DNA from: Rhynchopus euleeides | Taxonomy: Eukaryota > Euglenozoa > Diplonemea > Diplonemida > Diplonemidae | Reading direction: 5' to 3' | Assembly (NCBI GenBank): GCA_963210315.1 | Contig: OY723238.1 | Location: 434,001 to 498,000 of the forward strand | DNA length: 64,000 bases | Part shown: one piece after another, positions 30,331 through 40,288 of the stretch | Numbering within the stretch: the first letter of the stretch is position 1 | How the letters are laid out: each line of letters opens with the position of its first letter | The notes under the pieces: model-generated | The model's database searches: none | Told to the model about the DNA's origin: nothing | The model's input: only the letters and a program-made list of their open reading frames with translations | Translations under genes and position numbers: made by a program

Positions 30331-31461
30331 CTAAGTGCTGTCCTCACCCGGAACGTCACACACAGCACGCACATTCACAGAAGAGTTGTTTGATGTGAAG
30401 ACCCACCTCCCACAGGGGCTGAGTGCAACCCCTCCACCCTTTGACTCCACTTCTCCCAAGCACTGCAAGGTGCTGAGGCTGTACAACCTGGTCTGGTGAT
30501 AGAAGGACACTGCCACAACATCACCTGGCTGTGACACGGCAAGCAGGTACGGGGTATCAGAGAGAGCGACAGTACGGATGCAGGTGAGGGTGGTTGTGCA
30601 CCACACCTTCAGTGACTTGTCATTAGAGGACGACACCAGGTGCTGCTCGTCCTGAGTCAGGGCGATGTGGTTCACAGTAGCTGTGTGCTCAGACAGGGTG
30701 GCGGTGTGGGTGAGGGTGCTGATGTCATACACACGGATGGTCTCATCGTCTGACCCGGTGAAGATCCTCGTAGTTGACACTGCAATCCCATAAACACTAC
30801 CGCTGTGCCCCTCCAGCACTGTGGCACTTGGTGTGCCCTCCAAGTCCCACACACACACCTTCCCATCTCTGTCACCCGACACGAGACGTCCACAGTGTGT
30901 CCACCCTGCAGTCCACACTGCTGTATCGTGCTTCAGACACCACACCTGTTCCCACGTTGCTGTCAGCCACACGCAGATGGTGCTGTCCTTTGAGCACGTT
31001 GCCAACCACGTCCCACAGATTGAGAACGCAGTGGAGAGAATGGTTACCGCCCCATGTGTGAGGTGCGCCACCACACCAGCAGTCGTGGTGTCAAACACAG
31101 TGATGTGACCCCTATTGTACGGCACTGAACACAGGGTGCCACACCTCGACAGGGCGACGCGTTCTACGTCCCCATGCACTGTGTCGTAGACAGCGGGAGC
31201 GTTGACGAGTGGCCACCTGCGGACGAGCTGGACACGATCCCCAACCTCGAGACCCGTGTTGGCAACGCGCTCTGCATCGTCCAGGTCCTCGTCACACCCT
31301 TCGATGCGTGCCGCCAGCCCTGCAGCCTCCCGGTCTGCGTTGATGGAACCCGCGAACATCTCCTTGACCGCATCCGCCTTCAGGCTGAGCACGGTCCCGC
31401 CATCCGCAACACCGACGACACAGCTCCGCCCGCTCTCGGCATGACGCACTGACACGTCCAT
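30331..31461 (-). CDS. Ubiquitin-like/WD40 propeller family protein, copy 5
   Basis: An intact 376-residue member in tandem with copy 4. It carries NAPAVYDTVH and the CSVPYN variant of blade 1, both shared with the copy at 60637. Variable strings: HDTAVWTAGW, SGDRDGK, GHSGSVYGIAV, GSDDETI, EHTATVNHIAL and SSNDKSL. The 5' flank (31462-31520) carries the shared motif. The more distal 5' sequence GGGTGATGTGAAGATGACTTG also occurs upstream of copy 1, which places the missing flank there as a deletion. Confidence 0.82.
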   Translation of the reverse strand: MDVSVRHAESGRSCVVGVADGGTVLSLKADAVKEMFAGSINADREAAGLAARIEGCDEDLDDAERVANTGLEVGDRVQLVRRWPLVNAPAVYDTVHGDVERVALSRCGTLCSVPYNRGHITVFDTTTAGVVAHLTHGAVTILSTAFSICGTWLATCSKDSTICVWLTATWEQVWCLKHDTAVWTAGWTHCGRLVSGDRDGKVCVWDLEGTPSATVLEGHSGSVYGIAVSTTRIFTGSDDETIRVYDISTLTHTATLSEHTATVNHIALTQDEQHLVSSSNDKSLKVWCTTTLTCIRTVALSDTPYLLAVSQPGDVVAVSFYHQTRLYSLSTLQCLGEVESKGGGVALSPCGRWVFTSNNSSVNVRAVCDVPGEDST

Positions 31462-31695
31462 CCTTCCCCTCTCTTCCCCTCCCCGACAACCCCACGGTCC
31501 TCACGCACTGACGTGCACTTCTGGCGTGGGTGATGTGAAGATGACTTGGTGCACAAGAAACTCATCGAACGCGGAATGGCTTCACATTGCAGCCGCCTCA
31601 GAGGCAGGGCAGTGCATGCCTTCAGCACATACGCTGTGAAACTGCTGGACAGACACGGAATGTGTGGAACAACACGGGGCAGGGTGGTTGGGGCG

Positions 31696-32090
31696 GCTTG
31701 GGAGGGTGGGGGCAGAGGCTGTCTGGAAGCACTGTGTCATCCTGAGCAGTCGCACCTCAGATGCAGTGCACGCTGCCTCCAACCAGCAGGGTCAGGAGGT
31801 GCTGTGCTGCGAGGCAACGAGCAAGGCAGTGCACCGCAAGCACGGAAACAGAACTATTTTTCTGAAGTCGTCGTATCACACACATTGACAGAAGGGTGCT
31901 TGATTTGAAGACCCACCTCCCACACGGGCTGAGTGCCACACCAGGATGAAGGTGAGGGTGGTTGTGCACTACCCCTTCAGTGACTTGTCTTCAGAGCACG
32001 ACACCAGGTGCTGCTCGTCATTGGTATGGCTGACGATTCCTGCGGGCCCACACGAGGTGCCGGTGTGGTGAGGGTGCCAATGACAGACAC
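31696..32090 (-). pseudogene. Truncated WD40 family pseudogene, copy 6
   Basis: The 3' module (31696-31850) and the last propeller strands are present ([12 protein letters not shown] in frame), followed by decayed blade 5 (TNDEQHLVSCSEDKSLKG) and traces of blade 4. The sequence between is deleted, frames are broken, and the ubiquitin-like domain and start are missing. The family similarity ends near 32090. Confidence 0.7.
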
Positions 32091-32519
32091 ACGGATTGTG
32101 TTGACATCCGAGCGGTGAGGCTCCTCGTCGTTGTCGTGTTATTTGAAGACCTGGGCATAGGTCGTTCACTGTATCAAGCGACAAAGACATCGTGGAGTGG
32201 GTCGTACTGAACACCAAATCACCAGAGTAAAACGGCTGGCTGACACGCTTCCCACGCGACTCGCAAAGAGGTGGCGCAAGCATACATGATAACACCCTCC
32301 TGAGGGGACGCCCTACAGGCTTCTGTTCGGACGCAGGCATTGCATTGCATGTCCGAAACGCTTTCAGCAACTGACGAACCAAACCGAACCATAAGAGGAA
32401 TGACGTGTGATGTGGCGATATTTGTTTTGGATGTCCTTTTAGACTTCACAAGCCACATTGCCACAGTGAGAAGCTGCCATCTGCGGGCCGGGCACCGGCC
32501 AACACAGGCGAAACGCGCA

Positions 32520-33380
32520 TCACCGCATCCAATCCAACGAGGGCGGCCGGAAGCCACGCATGCTAGGCCCAAAATAGCTGAAGTCTGGCGAGAGCAGATG
32601 CAGCGGGTGCGGTGACGAAAAGAGCAGATCCTCCAGCGTGCGCCCATCTGGAAGGGATACTTCCCCGAGCGCACGCTCCGACACGACATCTCGGAGGGCC
32701 GCCTGCGCGATGCGGGGTGATATGTCGAAATAGGTGCAGTCCCTCACATGCGGGGAGTATGACGGGGTGATGCAGTCGAGAAACCCCGCAACCTCGTCCC
32801 CCACAGCGGAAATCTCATGCAGGACACCCCCGTGGTCCGGCTCGATCTGGATGGCCTCATCCTCGCTCGTGAAAACTCTGTCGTACACCTCATAGGCCAG
32901 GCCGTCCGTGATATCGGAAGTGTACTCCCCCCTGGGTTGAACCCAGTCGAACCCACGCACCCTCAGGTTGCCGAAGAGCACCTTTTGCACGACATCCATG
33001 TTGGGGTGGTCGTGCAGAGGCAGCGTGGCCCCCGGGGGGACGAAGAAGTAGCAGAGGGTGTACTCGCTCGTCTCCTCTAGCGTCATGCACCCGATTGTGG
33101 TCATCATGCTCAAAGAGGGCTGGCGGAGCCCGATGTCCTCGAAGGTGATGCGATTCATTACAGGTCGAATGGCGTCTCGGAGGAACGGCCCCCCGACACA
33201 CTGCTGGCGCACCCCCGCCCGCATCGCACTCACCAGCTGCCGCGTGGCGTTGGGGTCGAACTCCACTGCAGGGTGGCCGGGTGGGGCGGTGGTGGCGCTG
33301 GCGGTGGATGCGCGGCCATGCGCCTCGCTGTGCGGGTTGCGTGCCTGCTGCCCCAGTGTCTGGAAAAGGTTGCCCATCAT
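32520..33380 (-). CDS. 2-Aminoethanethiol / N-terminal cysteine dioxygenase (ADO/PCO family)
   Basis: A protein of 286 residues starting MMGNLFQTLG (33380), or 285 from the second methionine; an upstream in-frame extension is low-complexity. It is a cupin-fold thiol dioxygenase that oxidises cysteamine or N-terminal cysteines with O2 and iron. VPPGATLPLHDHPNMDVVQKVLFG (by position 114-137) contains the iron-ligand histidines His123 and His125. VLHEISA supplies the third, His188. DCITPSYSP and RDCTYFDI complete the family signature near the C-terminus. MGNLFQ after the first methionine fits an N-myristoylation sequence, so membrane attachment is possible. An oxygen-sensing role is known in plants and animals; here it is inference. 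Confidence 0.8.
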   Translation of the reverse strand: MMGNLFQTLGQQARNPHSEAHGRASTASATTAPPGHPAVEFDPNATRQLVSAMRAGVRQQCVGGPFLRDAIRPVMNRITFEDIGLRQPSLSMMTTIGCMTLEETSEYTLCYFFVPPGATLPLHDHPNMDVVQKVLFGNLRVRGFDWVQPRGEYTSDITDGLAYEVYDRVFTSEDEAIQIEPDHGGVLHEISAVGDEVAGFLDCITPSYSPHVRDCTYFDISPRIAQAALRDVVSERALGEVSLPDGRTLEDLLFSSPHPLHLLSPDFSYFGPSMRGFRPPSLDWMR

Positions 33381-34827
33381 ACGCGGTGCGCGCTTCACAG
33401 TCTCCGAACCCCTGTGTGTTTGGGGGGGGGGGGGTCGTGGTGGTAATGCAGAGGCGGGCACTGCATTCAGAAATCCCTTGAGATCAGAGACTGGTGGCTG
33501 ACTTGGGGAGGGTGTGTGAGGACCCACAAGCGGGAGGAAGGGAGGCTGCCATCACAAAACAGCGCGCAACACGGTTGTGACAGCAGAACACATACGCTTT
33601 GCGCAGGCCCGTTGCACCCCGCTTCAAGCTGGGTTGCATCAATGCACACGACAGGGCCGCTCGTCAGCAGCTACCGCGGGTCAATAGCCCGTTCTGCAGG
33701 GCTCTGTAGGGGACTGGGTCTGGCCGCCTTACAGGCAGCACCGTGTGGACTGCCCCTGCTCTGCGGGAGGTGTGCGTGACGTCTCTACCCGCGCTGACGC
33801 GATATCAAACACAAACACAAAACCCCCTCCGACCCGAAGGAACAGTGCCACCGCCTCTCCTTCACACCTGGGCTAGGTATATGTTGATACACCTTTCGCA
33901 CCTCCCTGATCGTGCGACGCAAAGCAAGATAGGTGGCGGGAGGGGTGGTCATGTGTGTGTGCCTGCGCACCGTTCCTGCCCCCCTGCCGTCTCCAACATA
34001 CCACACGCTTTCCACAAGAATATATGACACGGGATTGTTCCCCTGGAGGGGGCACAAGACACCAGACACGACCCTCAACACAAGGGCAGGGCAGGCCGAA
34101 AACAGAGGGCAGAGTGAAGGGCGCCTACTCACAACTCCATTGAATTAGGAAATGTAACGTGCACAGAGTGGCCACCTCCACTGTATAGGGCGAGGTCCAA
34201 TGATATACGAGGGGCGTCCGGGAGGGACAGCACGCTCTGTGGCCAAGGCTCTGCCTCCAGTCGTGGGGGCGGTCGCTCAGAAATACTGCCGACACATTGT
34301 ACGCATCCACCAAATGGGAAATGCAGAGAAATGGAGAAGGGATAATAAGTGAAAATCCTGCACGGATCCCGGCCCACCTACCCGCCTCAACAGTGGGATG
34401 CAAAGTGACAATAGTTTGACGCAGAAGAAGCCTGGGCCAATTGTACCGGCGGCGGTTCGATACACGGTGGTCAGGCCCCTGTGGGGCTGAGGAGTGACAC
34501 CGCAGGATGCGTTACTTTTCCTCCAGGTGACTGGGGGGCTTCACGGGCGAGCTCTGATGCTGCCTTTACACACAAACGCCCCGCCGCTTGTGCTGAGTGT
34601 GGGACTGCATAGAGGCACCCGGCAAAAGTGTTTCTCACGCCGGACAGGTGCTGAAGGCCGGGGTCAGAGGATATTTTTGAAGCCCGATGTCGTTGAGCCA
34701 TTCGCTTCGGTGTTCTGAGCGCAACCACCACACCCCCAACCCAGCAGGGGGCCGCCCGCACAAGAAGAGACGATGAAGGACCCATCCCACGCCCACCCAG
34801 CCCCGCCGCCTCCTCTCCACGCCTTTC
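33381..34827. other. Gene-free intergenic stretch
   Basis: Contains a poly-G run (33421-33433) and otherwise ordinary complexity. No recognisable protein, tRNA or repeat family was seen between the dioxygenase start and the threonine aldolase stop. Confidence 0.45.
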
Positions 34828-35931
34828 TCATGCCTTCAGCAGCTTGACGAACCGCCTGCAATCCTCCTCTGTGGACTCAAAGGACGTCACGACACGCAGG
34901 CGGAGCAGGTTTGAATCGGTGGGGTGCGGTGCAGAGTAGATGCTGTAGTGCTTGCTGAGGCTGTCGAACTGCGAGCACGTGACCGTCACCGTGCTCATGT
35001 TTGCGGCGGGCCGCGTGGATGCAACCCCCGCCTCTTCCAGGAGGGAGTGGATCAGGCGCGCCCTGCTGTTCGCATTCTCTGCGTTGGAGACCCACAGCCC
35101 CTCGCTGAAGAAGGCGATGAACTGGCAAGAGACAAACCTCGCCTTCGACACAATCACGTTGATCTGCTTCGACACACCCTTCACAACCATCTCCGACGGC
35201 TCCACCTTCCTCCGGATGATAACCGCCTCAGACGTGCCGAGGCCGTTCTTCGTCCCGCCGAAGGTCAGGGCATCACACACGGCAGCCACCCTGCGCGCAA
35301 CCTCCACCGCCGTGATGCCCTCCGTCTCCGCCAGCGCCACGCAGGCGTTGGACAGGCGGGCACCGTCGATGTGAAGCAGCAGGTCATGCTGCTTCGCCAC
35401 GCGGGACACCGCCTCCAGCTCCGCCAGCGAGTAGAGGTCGCCCTTCTCCGTCAGCAGCGTGAGGGTCACGGCCCTCGGGGTGGTGAAGGCCTGCGGCATG
35501 GAGAGGCAGTGCCGCACCGTGGAGTCCAGGGCGGCAGGGGTCACCTTGTCCTCCTCCAGCAGGAGCATCTTGCAGCCCAGGATCTTCTCGCTCACCCCGC
35601 AGGTGTGGGTGAAGACGTGCGCACACCGTGCCCCCACAATAGAGCACATGGTGCGGGGGCAGAGGAGAGAGAGTGCCAACACATTGCCACCTGTGCCAGT
35701 CGCGACGAAACGGACGTGGTCCTCCTCAGCAAAACCCAGCGTCTCACGCACCAGGCGCGCTGCCGCCTCCGTGACGACGTCATCCCCATAAGGGGGCAGC
35801 GAAGGGAACGTGTTGACACGGGACACACACTCCAGAACCTTCGGGTGCATCGTGCCTGTGTTATCACTTGCGAAACACCAGTTTGGGTGCGCATTCGCCT
35901 CTGCCTCGCACCTTAACAGGAGGTCCTCCAT
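34828..35931 (-). CDS. Threonine aldolase-type PLP enzyme
   Basis: A protein of 367 residues starting MEDLLLRCEAEANAHPNW at 35931; the frame extends to 36006 through proline-rich sequence that looks untranslated. It belongs to fold-type I, beta-eliminating lyase / threonine aldolase family, which cleaves L-threonine or L-allo-threonine to glycine and acetaldehyde. Motifs: FASDNTGTMHP (20-30), YGDD (48-51), GTGGNVLAL (79-87), LLHIDGARLSNA (185-196; Asp189 contacts the PLP ring nitrogen) and TFGGTKNGLGTSEA (223-236), with Lys228 the Schiff-base lysine. All key residues are present and the length is typical. The form with FASDNTG and HxDGARL is closer to low-specificity aldolases of bacteria and protists. 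Confidence 0.88.
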   Translation of the reverse strand: MEDLLLRCEAEANAHPNWCFASDNTGTMHPKVLECVSRVNTFPSLPPYGDDVVTEAAARLVRETLGFAEEDHVRFVATGTGGNVLALSLLCPRTMCSIVGARCAHVFTHTCGVSEKILGCKMLLLEEDKVTPAALDSTVRHCLSMPQAFTTPRAVTLTLLTEKGDLYSLAELEAVSRVAKQHDLLLHIDGARLSNACVALAETEGITAVEVARRVAAVCDALTFGGTKNGLGTSEAVIIRRKVEPSEMVVKGVSKQINVIVSKARFVSCQFIAFFSEGLWVSNAENANSRARLIHSLLEEAGVASTRPAANMSTVTVTCSQFDSLSKHYSIYSAPHPTDSNLLRLRVVTSFESTEEDCRRFVKLLKA

Positions 35932-36334
35932 CGTGGGTGGGTGGGGGGGTGGGTGGTGGGCCCAGAGGAGTGCACTGCGTGCCCTGGTGGCGGGAGTGGT
36001 GGGCATCAGGGCATGGAGGGGCGGGGCGAAGCGTGGGGCTCACAGGAGGGCGCGGCGGCAGTGGCAGTGGCAAGCCCAAGCAGTGGGATGGGTGTGGAGG
36101 GGGGCGGGAGGGGAGGGGGGGGTGGGGGGGTTCGTTCGGGTTTTATCTAGTCGTGCCTTGTTGTGGGTCGAAGGGGGGGGGGGTGTGTGGCCCGTGTCCC
36201 CACGGTGCCTTTCGTTTTTGCCTCGGCAGAAGAGGGGGTGGGGGGTGGGGGGTATTGAAACAGAAGCAGAAGGAATCACACAGGATGATCTCCCTTCGTT
36301 CCACTCGTTATGCAGGTTGTGTCTGAGATCCATA

Positions 36335-36400
36335 CTGGCATCACACGAGAATCAAACCACGAATGCACTAGCCGCCCGACTGCCGGATATCACACCGGCT
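36335..36400 (-). repeat. tRNA-related SINE-like fragment
   Basis: The minus strand contains GGTTTGATTCTCGT, close to the box B found at 4330, and GCTAGTGCATTC in the box A position. The flanks cannot form an acceptor stem. Confidence 0.3.
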
Positions 36401-36643
36401 GCTGGTCTCAGCAGTGGCAGCCGAAAGCGCCACATCGCTACCATTGGGCAGTTGGGTGCGCACAACAAGGGGAGGAGCAGCGCGCAACGCAGGGAAAGGG
36501 CAACGGCAATGTGAGAATACATTTGGTGGGTCAAAAGAAGGTTTCCCCGCCCGTTTTACCCGTTGTGGGCATCAGGCCGGGGGAGTTGCCTCCCCCCCTC
36601 CCTTTACACTTACACCGGCATGGCAACGTGAGAAATACAGGAA

Positions 36644-36757
36644 ATGGGGGCCCTCGCTACCAGTCACTGCTCGTCACAGCTCGTCAGCCAGTGAGGGGAA
36701 GTGGGCCGTGGCTCACTTTTTCTCACTCAGTCACACTTGGTAGCGAAGGCCCCCAAT
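36644..36757. repeat. Hairpin-forming inverted repeat
   Basis: GGGGGCCCTCGCTACCA at the left pairs with TGGTAGCGAAGGCCCCC at the right, allowing one mismatch, around a loop of about 76 bases. Confidence 0.7.
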
Positions 36758-37207
36758 GCTCGACTATTATATGTTTTGGTACATCTACAACGCATCGCCG
36801 TTCGGAGGGGGGGGGGGCGGGGAGAGGGAGGGAGAGGGGAGGGGAGTTGGAAATGTTCGCTGGGTTTGCTGGGCTCTTAACCCCCCCCCCCCCCCCGCCC
36901 CTCCCCAGCCAGGTCTGGAAAGGGGTGGGGGGTGTGGGACTCGGCAGGGCGGGGGTGGGGATATACACGGAATAACAAAAAAACAATTTGAAGCACACCC
37001 GAATACATGACGGGATGCTTCGCCTCTGCACTGAGAGAAGTTGTGGGAGATGATCCTTAAAATATCACACAGCGTGGCACAGAGGGAGTGTGTGGTCTCC
37101 CATGCAGCACTTTAGATGATCTCTTCCGTATTTCGCTCCGGGGGGGGGGGGCAGGGGCTGGGGTAATTTTCTGGGGGGTCGTGAACGTCGGGGGGGGGGG
37201 GGGGGGG

Positions 37208-38353
37208 TAGGGGGGGCTAAAACCGGGAGTAAACCCAAATTTTCAACTTCGCCGCAGAGAGGCCCCCAAGGGCACCAAAAGGCCAGAAACACCCCATATC
37301 ACCCCGGAAATCCGGTATCTGCCCGAAATAGGCCCAAATTCGGCCCGGAAAGCTCATTTTTTGCGTCTTCAATTTTTTGGCACAGATGTGGTACCAGTGC
37401 TGTGCCAGTTTCCAGCGGCTGCTTGCAACATACAGCGAAACCTGTGGTCGAAGCAACCGAATGGTTCATCGGTCAAGCTCTACTTGATGACGCGGATCGA
37501 TGTAACAGCACCCTGTACCGAGGGGCGACAAGCAGCACCGCGAGGTGGAGGCAGAGGCCAAAGTGCACTCGTATTTGCACTGAGAAGGTTGGTATCCCTT
37601 GTAGATTGAGGTTCCGGAGATGATGGGCACGCACTATGGGCGGAAGCAGGACGCTGCTCAGAGGGTTTGTCCGTTCCGACGCCATTCAGAGGTGGCAATA
37701 ACTCAGCGACCTCGATATCCCCCAAAGTGAGCACTTGATGCCCTGCTCTCATTGAGAGTAATCAACTAGCGGCCCTTGCCATTCTAATGGGGCGGCTACG
37801 CCCTCAAATAATTGAAGGCAAATGACAAGGAACCTGCTGGCGAGCTGAGCGCCACTCGGATCGAGAACGTTTTCCTTCTCGAGGATAAGCTCGTCTCCCT
37901 CCTCCGGGAGATGCACCGGAGTGGCTGGCGCAGTTCATGTCGTGCCAGCCAGCATTGGGGTACGTGAAAAAGGTACGGTGGCACGCCAACGACGATAAAC
38001 ACACCTTGCCGATCTTAAAAACTGTGAAGGGGGCGGAACACTATCGAAGTGGCTCAATCATGACTACATTGATGCAATGGTGACAAATGACGTCAAGCCG
38101 CAGTGCCTGCAGAAAGGAGTGCCCACCGGCTGTTTTTCTCGGGCCATTCAGGTACCGCATCTGGTACCACATCTGTGCCAACTGAAAAAAATCGCGTTTC
38201 TGGGCCTCTCTGGGCCACACAGGTCACCAAAACCCCCCAGAAACACGTTTCTGGACTGGTTTGGGTCGGTTTGTAGCATTGATTTCATGTTTAGGGATGC
38301 TCCCTGAAAAAGTGGGGTTTACTCCCGTTTTTTGGGTTGAATTAGCCCCCCTA
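37208..38353. mobile_element. 1.15-kb inverted-repeat element, TA-flanked (family member 1, diverged)
   Basis: Both ends read TAGGGGGGGCTAA inward, followed by an ACCGGGAGTAAACCC-type block (left) and its complement GGGTTTACTCCCG (right). Subterminal blocks around a GGCACAGATGTGGTACC / GGTACCACATCTGTGCC pair are also inverted (37378-37394 and 38172-38188). The size and layout match the element hosting the nested transposon at 39889-43977. The interior has no intact gene. It is probably a non-autonomous DNA transposon with TA target preference. Confidence 0.6.
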
Positions 38354-38599
38354 GGGGGGGGGGGGGGGGGCTGGCGTGCAGGGTGCAGGCAGCGCGCGCA
38401 AATGCGACCTGTTTCCGGGTGCCCGCGCGCTCCCGGCGACCGTGCACCCTGGGTGCACGGGTTTGGGCTGAATCTGGGTGACGTACGAGTAGGGCTCCCA
38501 CCCTGAAAATGGGCTATCTGCAGTCACTCCAGGGACCTGACATCACCTGAAAGTGACCCAAAAGTGCGGAATCTTCGACTCGCGGAATCGCGATTGACC

Positions 38600-39630
38600 C
38601 CTTCCATTGCACTCTTTGGGCTCTGTGCGGATCGTAGTGGGGTCACACTGTGGGTCTAGGTGCCAAGCTTCACCCATGAAATGTGGGTCTAGTTCAGGGG
38701 CTGGTCATAGGAGACTGTGACTGGGAGGCCGAGAGTCAGCCACCCCACCCACCCAGCGGGACCCCCTCCTCGGGTGTTCCGAAACCCCCTTCTTTTGAAT
38801 ATTTGGAATCTGTGCGCATCGTAGTGGGGTCACTTTGTAGGTCTAGGTGACAAGCTTTGTCCATGAAATGTGGCTCTGGTTCAGGGGCTGGTCATGGGTG
38901 AAGGTGACTGGGAGTAACACACCATGCCACCCCACCCAGCCACCCACCCAGCGGGACCCCCTCCTCAGGTGTTCCAAAACCCCGTTCTTTTGAACGTTTG
39001 AAACTTTTGCGGATCGTAGTGGGTCATTTTATAGGCCTATGTGACAAACATCGTCCATGAAATGTGACTCTGGTTCAGGGGCTGGTCCGAAGAGAAAGTG
39101 ACTGAGGTAGCCACACGGCCGAGAGGGGGGCCGAGAGTCAGCCAGCCCACCCACCCAGCGGGACCCCCTCCACGAGTGTTCCAAAACCCCGTTCTTTTGA
39201 ACGTTTGAAACTTTTGCGGATCGTAGTGGGGTCACACTGTGGGTCTAGGTGCCCAGCTTCACCCATGAAAAAGCGGTCTGGTTCAGGGCTGGTTATGGGT
39301 GAAGGGTGGCTGGGTGACACACACCATGACGCCCCACCCCACCCAGCGGGACCCCCTCATCGGGTATTCCAAAACCCCTTTCTTTTGAACGTTTGGAATT
39401 TGTGCGGATCACAGTGGGGTCACTTTGATGGTGTGTGAGCCAAGTATCACCCATGAAACACGGGTCTGGTTCAGGGACTGGTCGTGGGAGAAGGTGGCTG
39501 GGAGGCAGCCAGTCCACTACACCCCACCCCACCCAGCGGGACCCCCCCCTCGGATTTTCCAAAAACCCGTTCTTTTGAACGTTTGGAATCTGTGAGGATC
39601 GCGATGGGGTCATTTTGGCCATGGGGTGCC
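38600..39630 (+). repeat. Tandem repeat array, unit about 190-207 bp
   Basis: Five to six diverged units, each containing CACCCAGCGGGACCCCCTCC, TTCTTTTGAACGTTTGGAAT, GCGGATCGTAGTGGGGTCA and CATGAAATGTGG. The AGCGGGACC anchor recurs at 38755, 38950, 39157, 39345 and 39535. Units differ by about 10-20%, so the array is not recent. Non-coding. Confidence 0.85.
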
Positions 39631-39902
39631 CATTTACACCTATTACTGGGGAACATCAATTGGGTGAAAGTACCACCTCCTGACCCCCCCCCCCCCATCC
39701 CGAGTCGGGAGGGGGGTCGGGTAGGGGGGGTACCCCCCCCCCATACCCCCCCTCGTGACCCCCCCCTGGTAGGGTGCCCGACCAGGGGGTGGGGGTCACC
39801 CAAAATTTCGAGGAAATCCTGGTGTCACCCTGAAAACCTGGGTCGCCAGCCTGACCTCAGCCCGCGGGGAGCCCCCCCCCCCCCCCCCTAGGGGGGGTCA
39901 AA

Positions 39903-40170
39903 CACGGTGCGCTAGTGTTGGCAACCACTAGTGGAGTCGACAACTGAAACCTCGACAACTGACTGGGTTGTTGACGACAAGTGCCAGTTGTCGACTCGAC
40001 AACTGGCACTTGTCGAGTCGACAACTGGCACTTGTCGACTCGACAACTCTATACACTGTACTGCAGGAAGAACGCCCAAGTATGAAGGGGAAAACGCACA
40101 GTTGGGTGTGTGCTTGGGATATGAGGTGTGGTGGCATATCAGCGCTGGACTTTGTTGCGAATTTCCTTGT
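39903..40170 (+). repeat. Left terminal inverted repeat of the 2.9-kb transposon
   Basis: Contains alternating GTTGTCGAC and GTCGACAAC iterons spaced by ACTGGCACTT (39930-40050), then a non-iterated block ending AATTTCCTTGT. Confidence 0.85.
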
Positions 40171-40288
40171 GCCGTTTCTCCCTCCCACAACCCACATCAC
40201 CAGGGTCTTGCAAGCCCTGACCAGATTACCTCCATTGTTGAATAGATACACACACGCCAACAGACACACACACACACAGCTATCAATC

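Larger units (their letters stand above)
35932..37207. other. Intergenic stretch with SINE-like and foldback fragments
   Basis: Holds G-rich simple sequence (35936-36250), a box-B-containing stretch on the minus strand at 36335-36400 (GTGGTTTGATTCTCG preceded by GGCTAGTGCATTC), and a hairpin repeat at 36644-36757. No protein gene is supported. Confidence 0.5.

Noticed and set aside
34440-34475. tRNA T-arm (GCGGTTCGATACAC)
   Set aside because: Neighbouring sequence does not form the remaining tRNA arms.
37361-37623. Small protein in the centre of the 1.15-kb element
   Set aside because: Two overlapping short frames without conserved motifs, and not found in the sister element.
39968-40288. 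N-terminal extension of transposon ORF1
   Set aside because: The frame is open only because the terminal repeat is stop-poor; the start at 40289 follows the repeat and has a plausible N-terminus.
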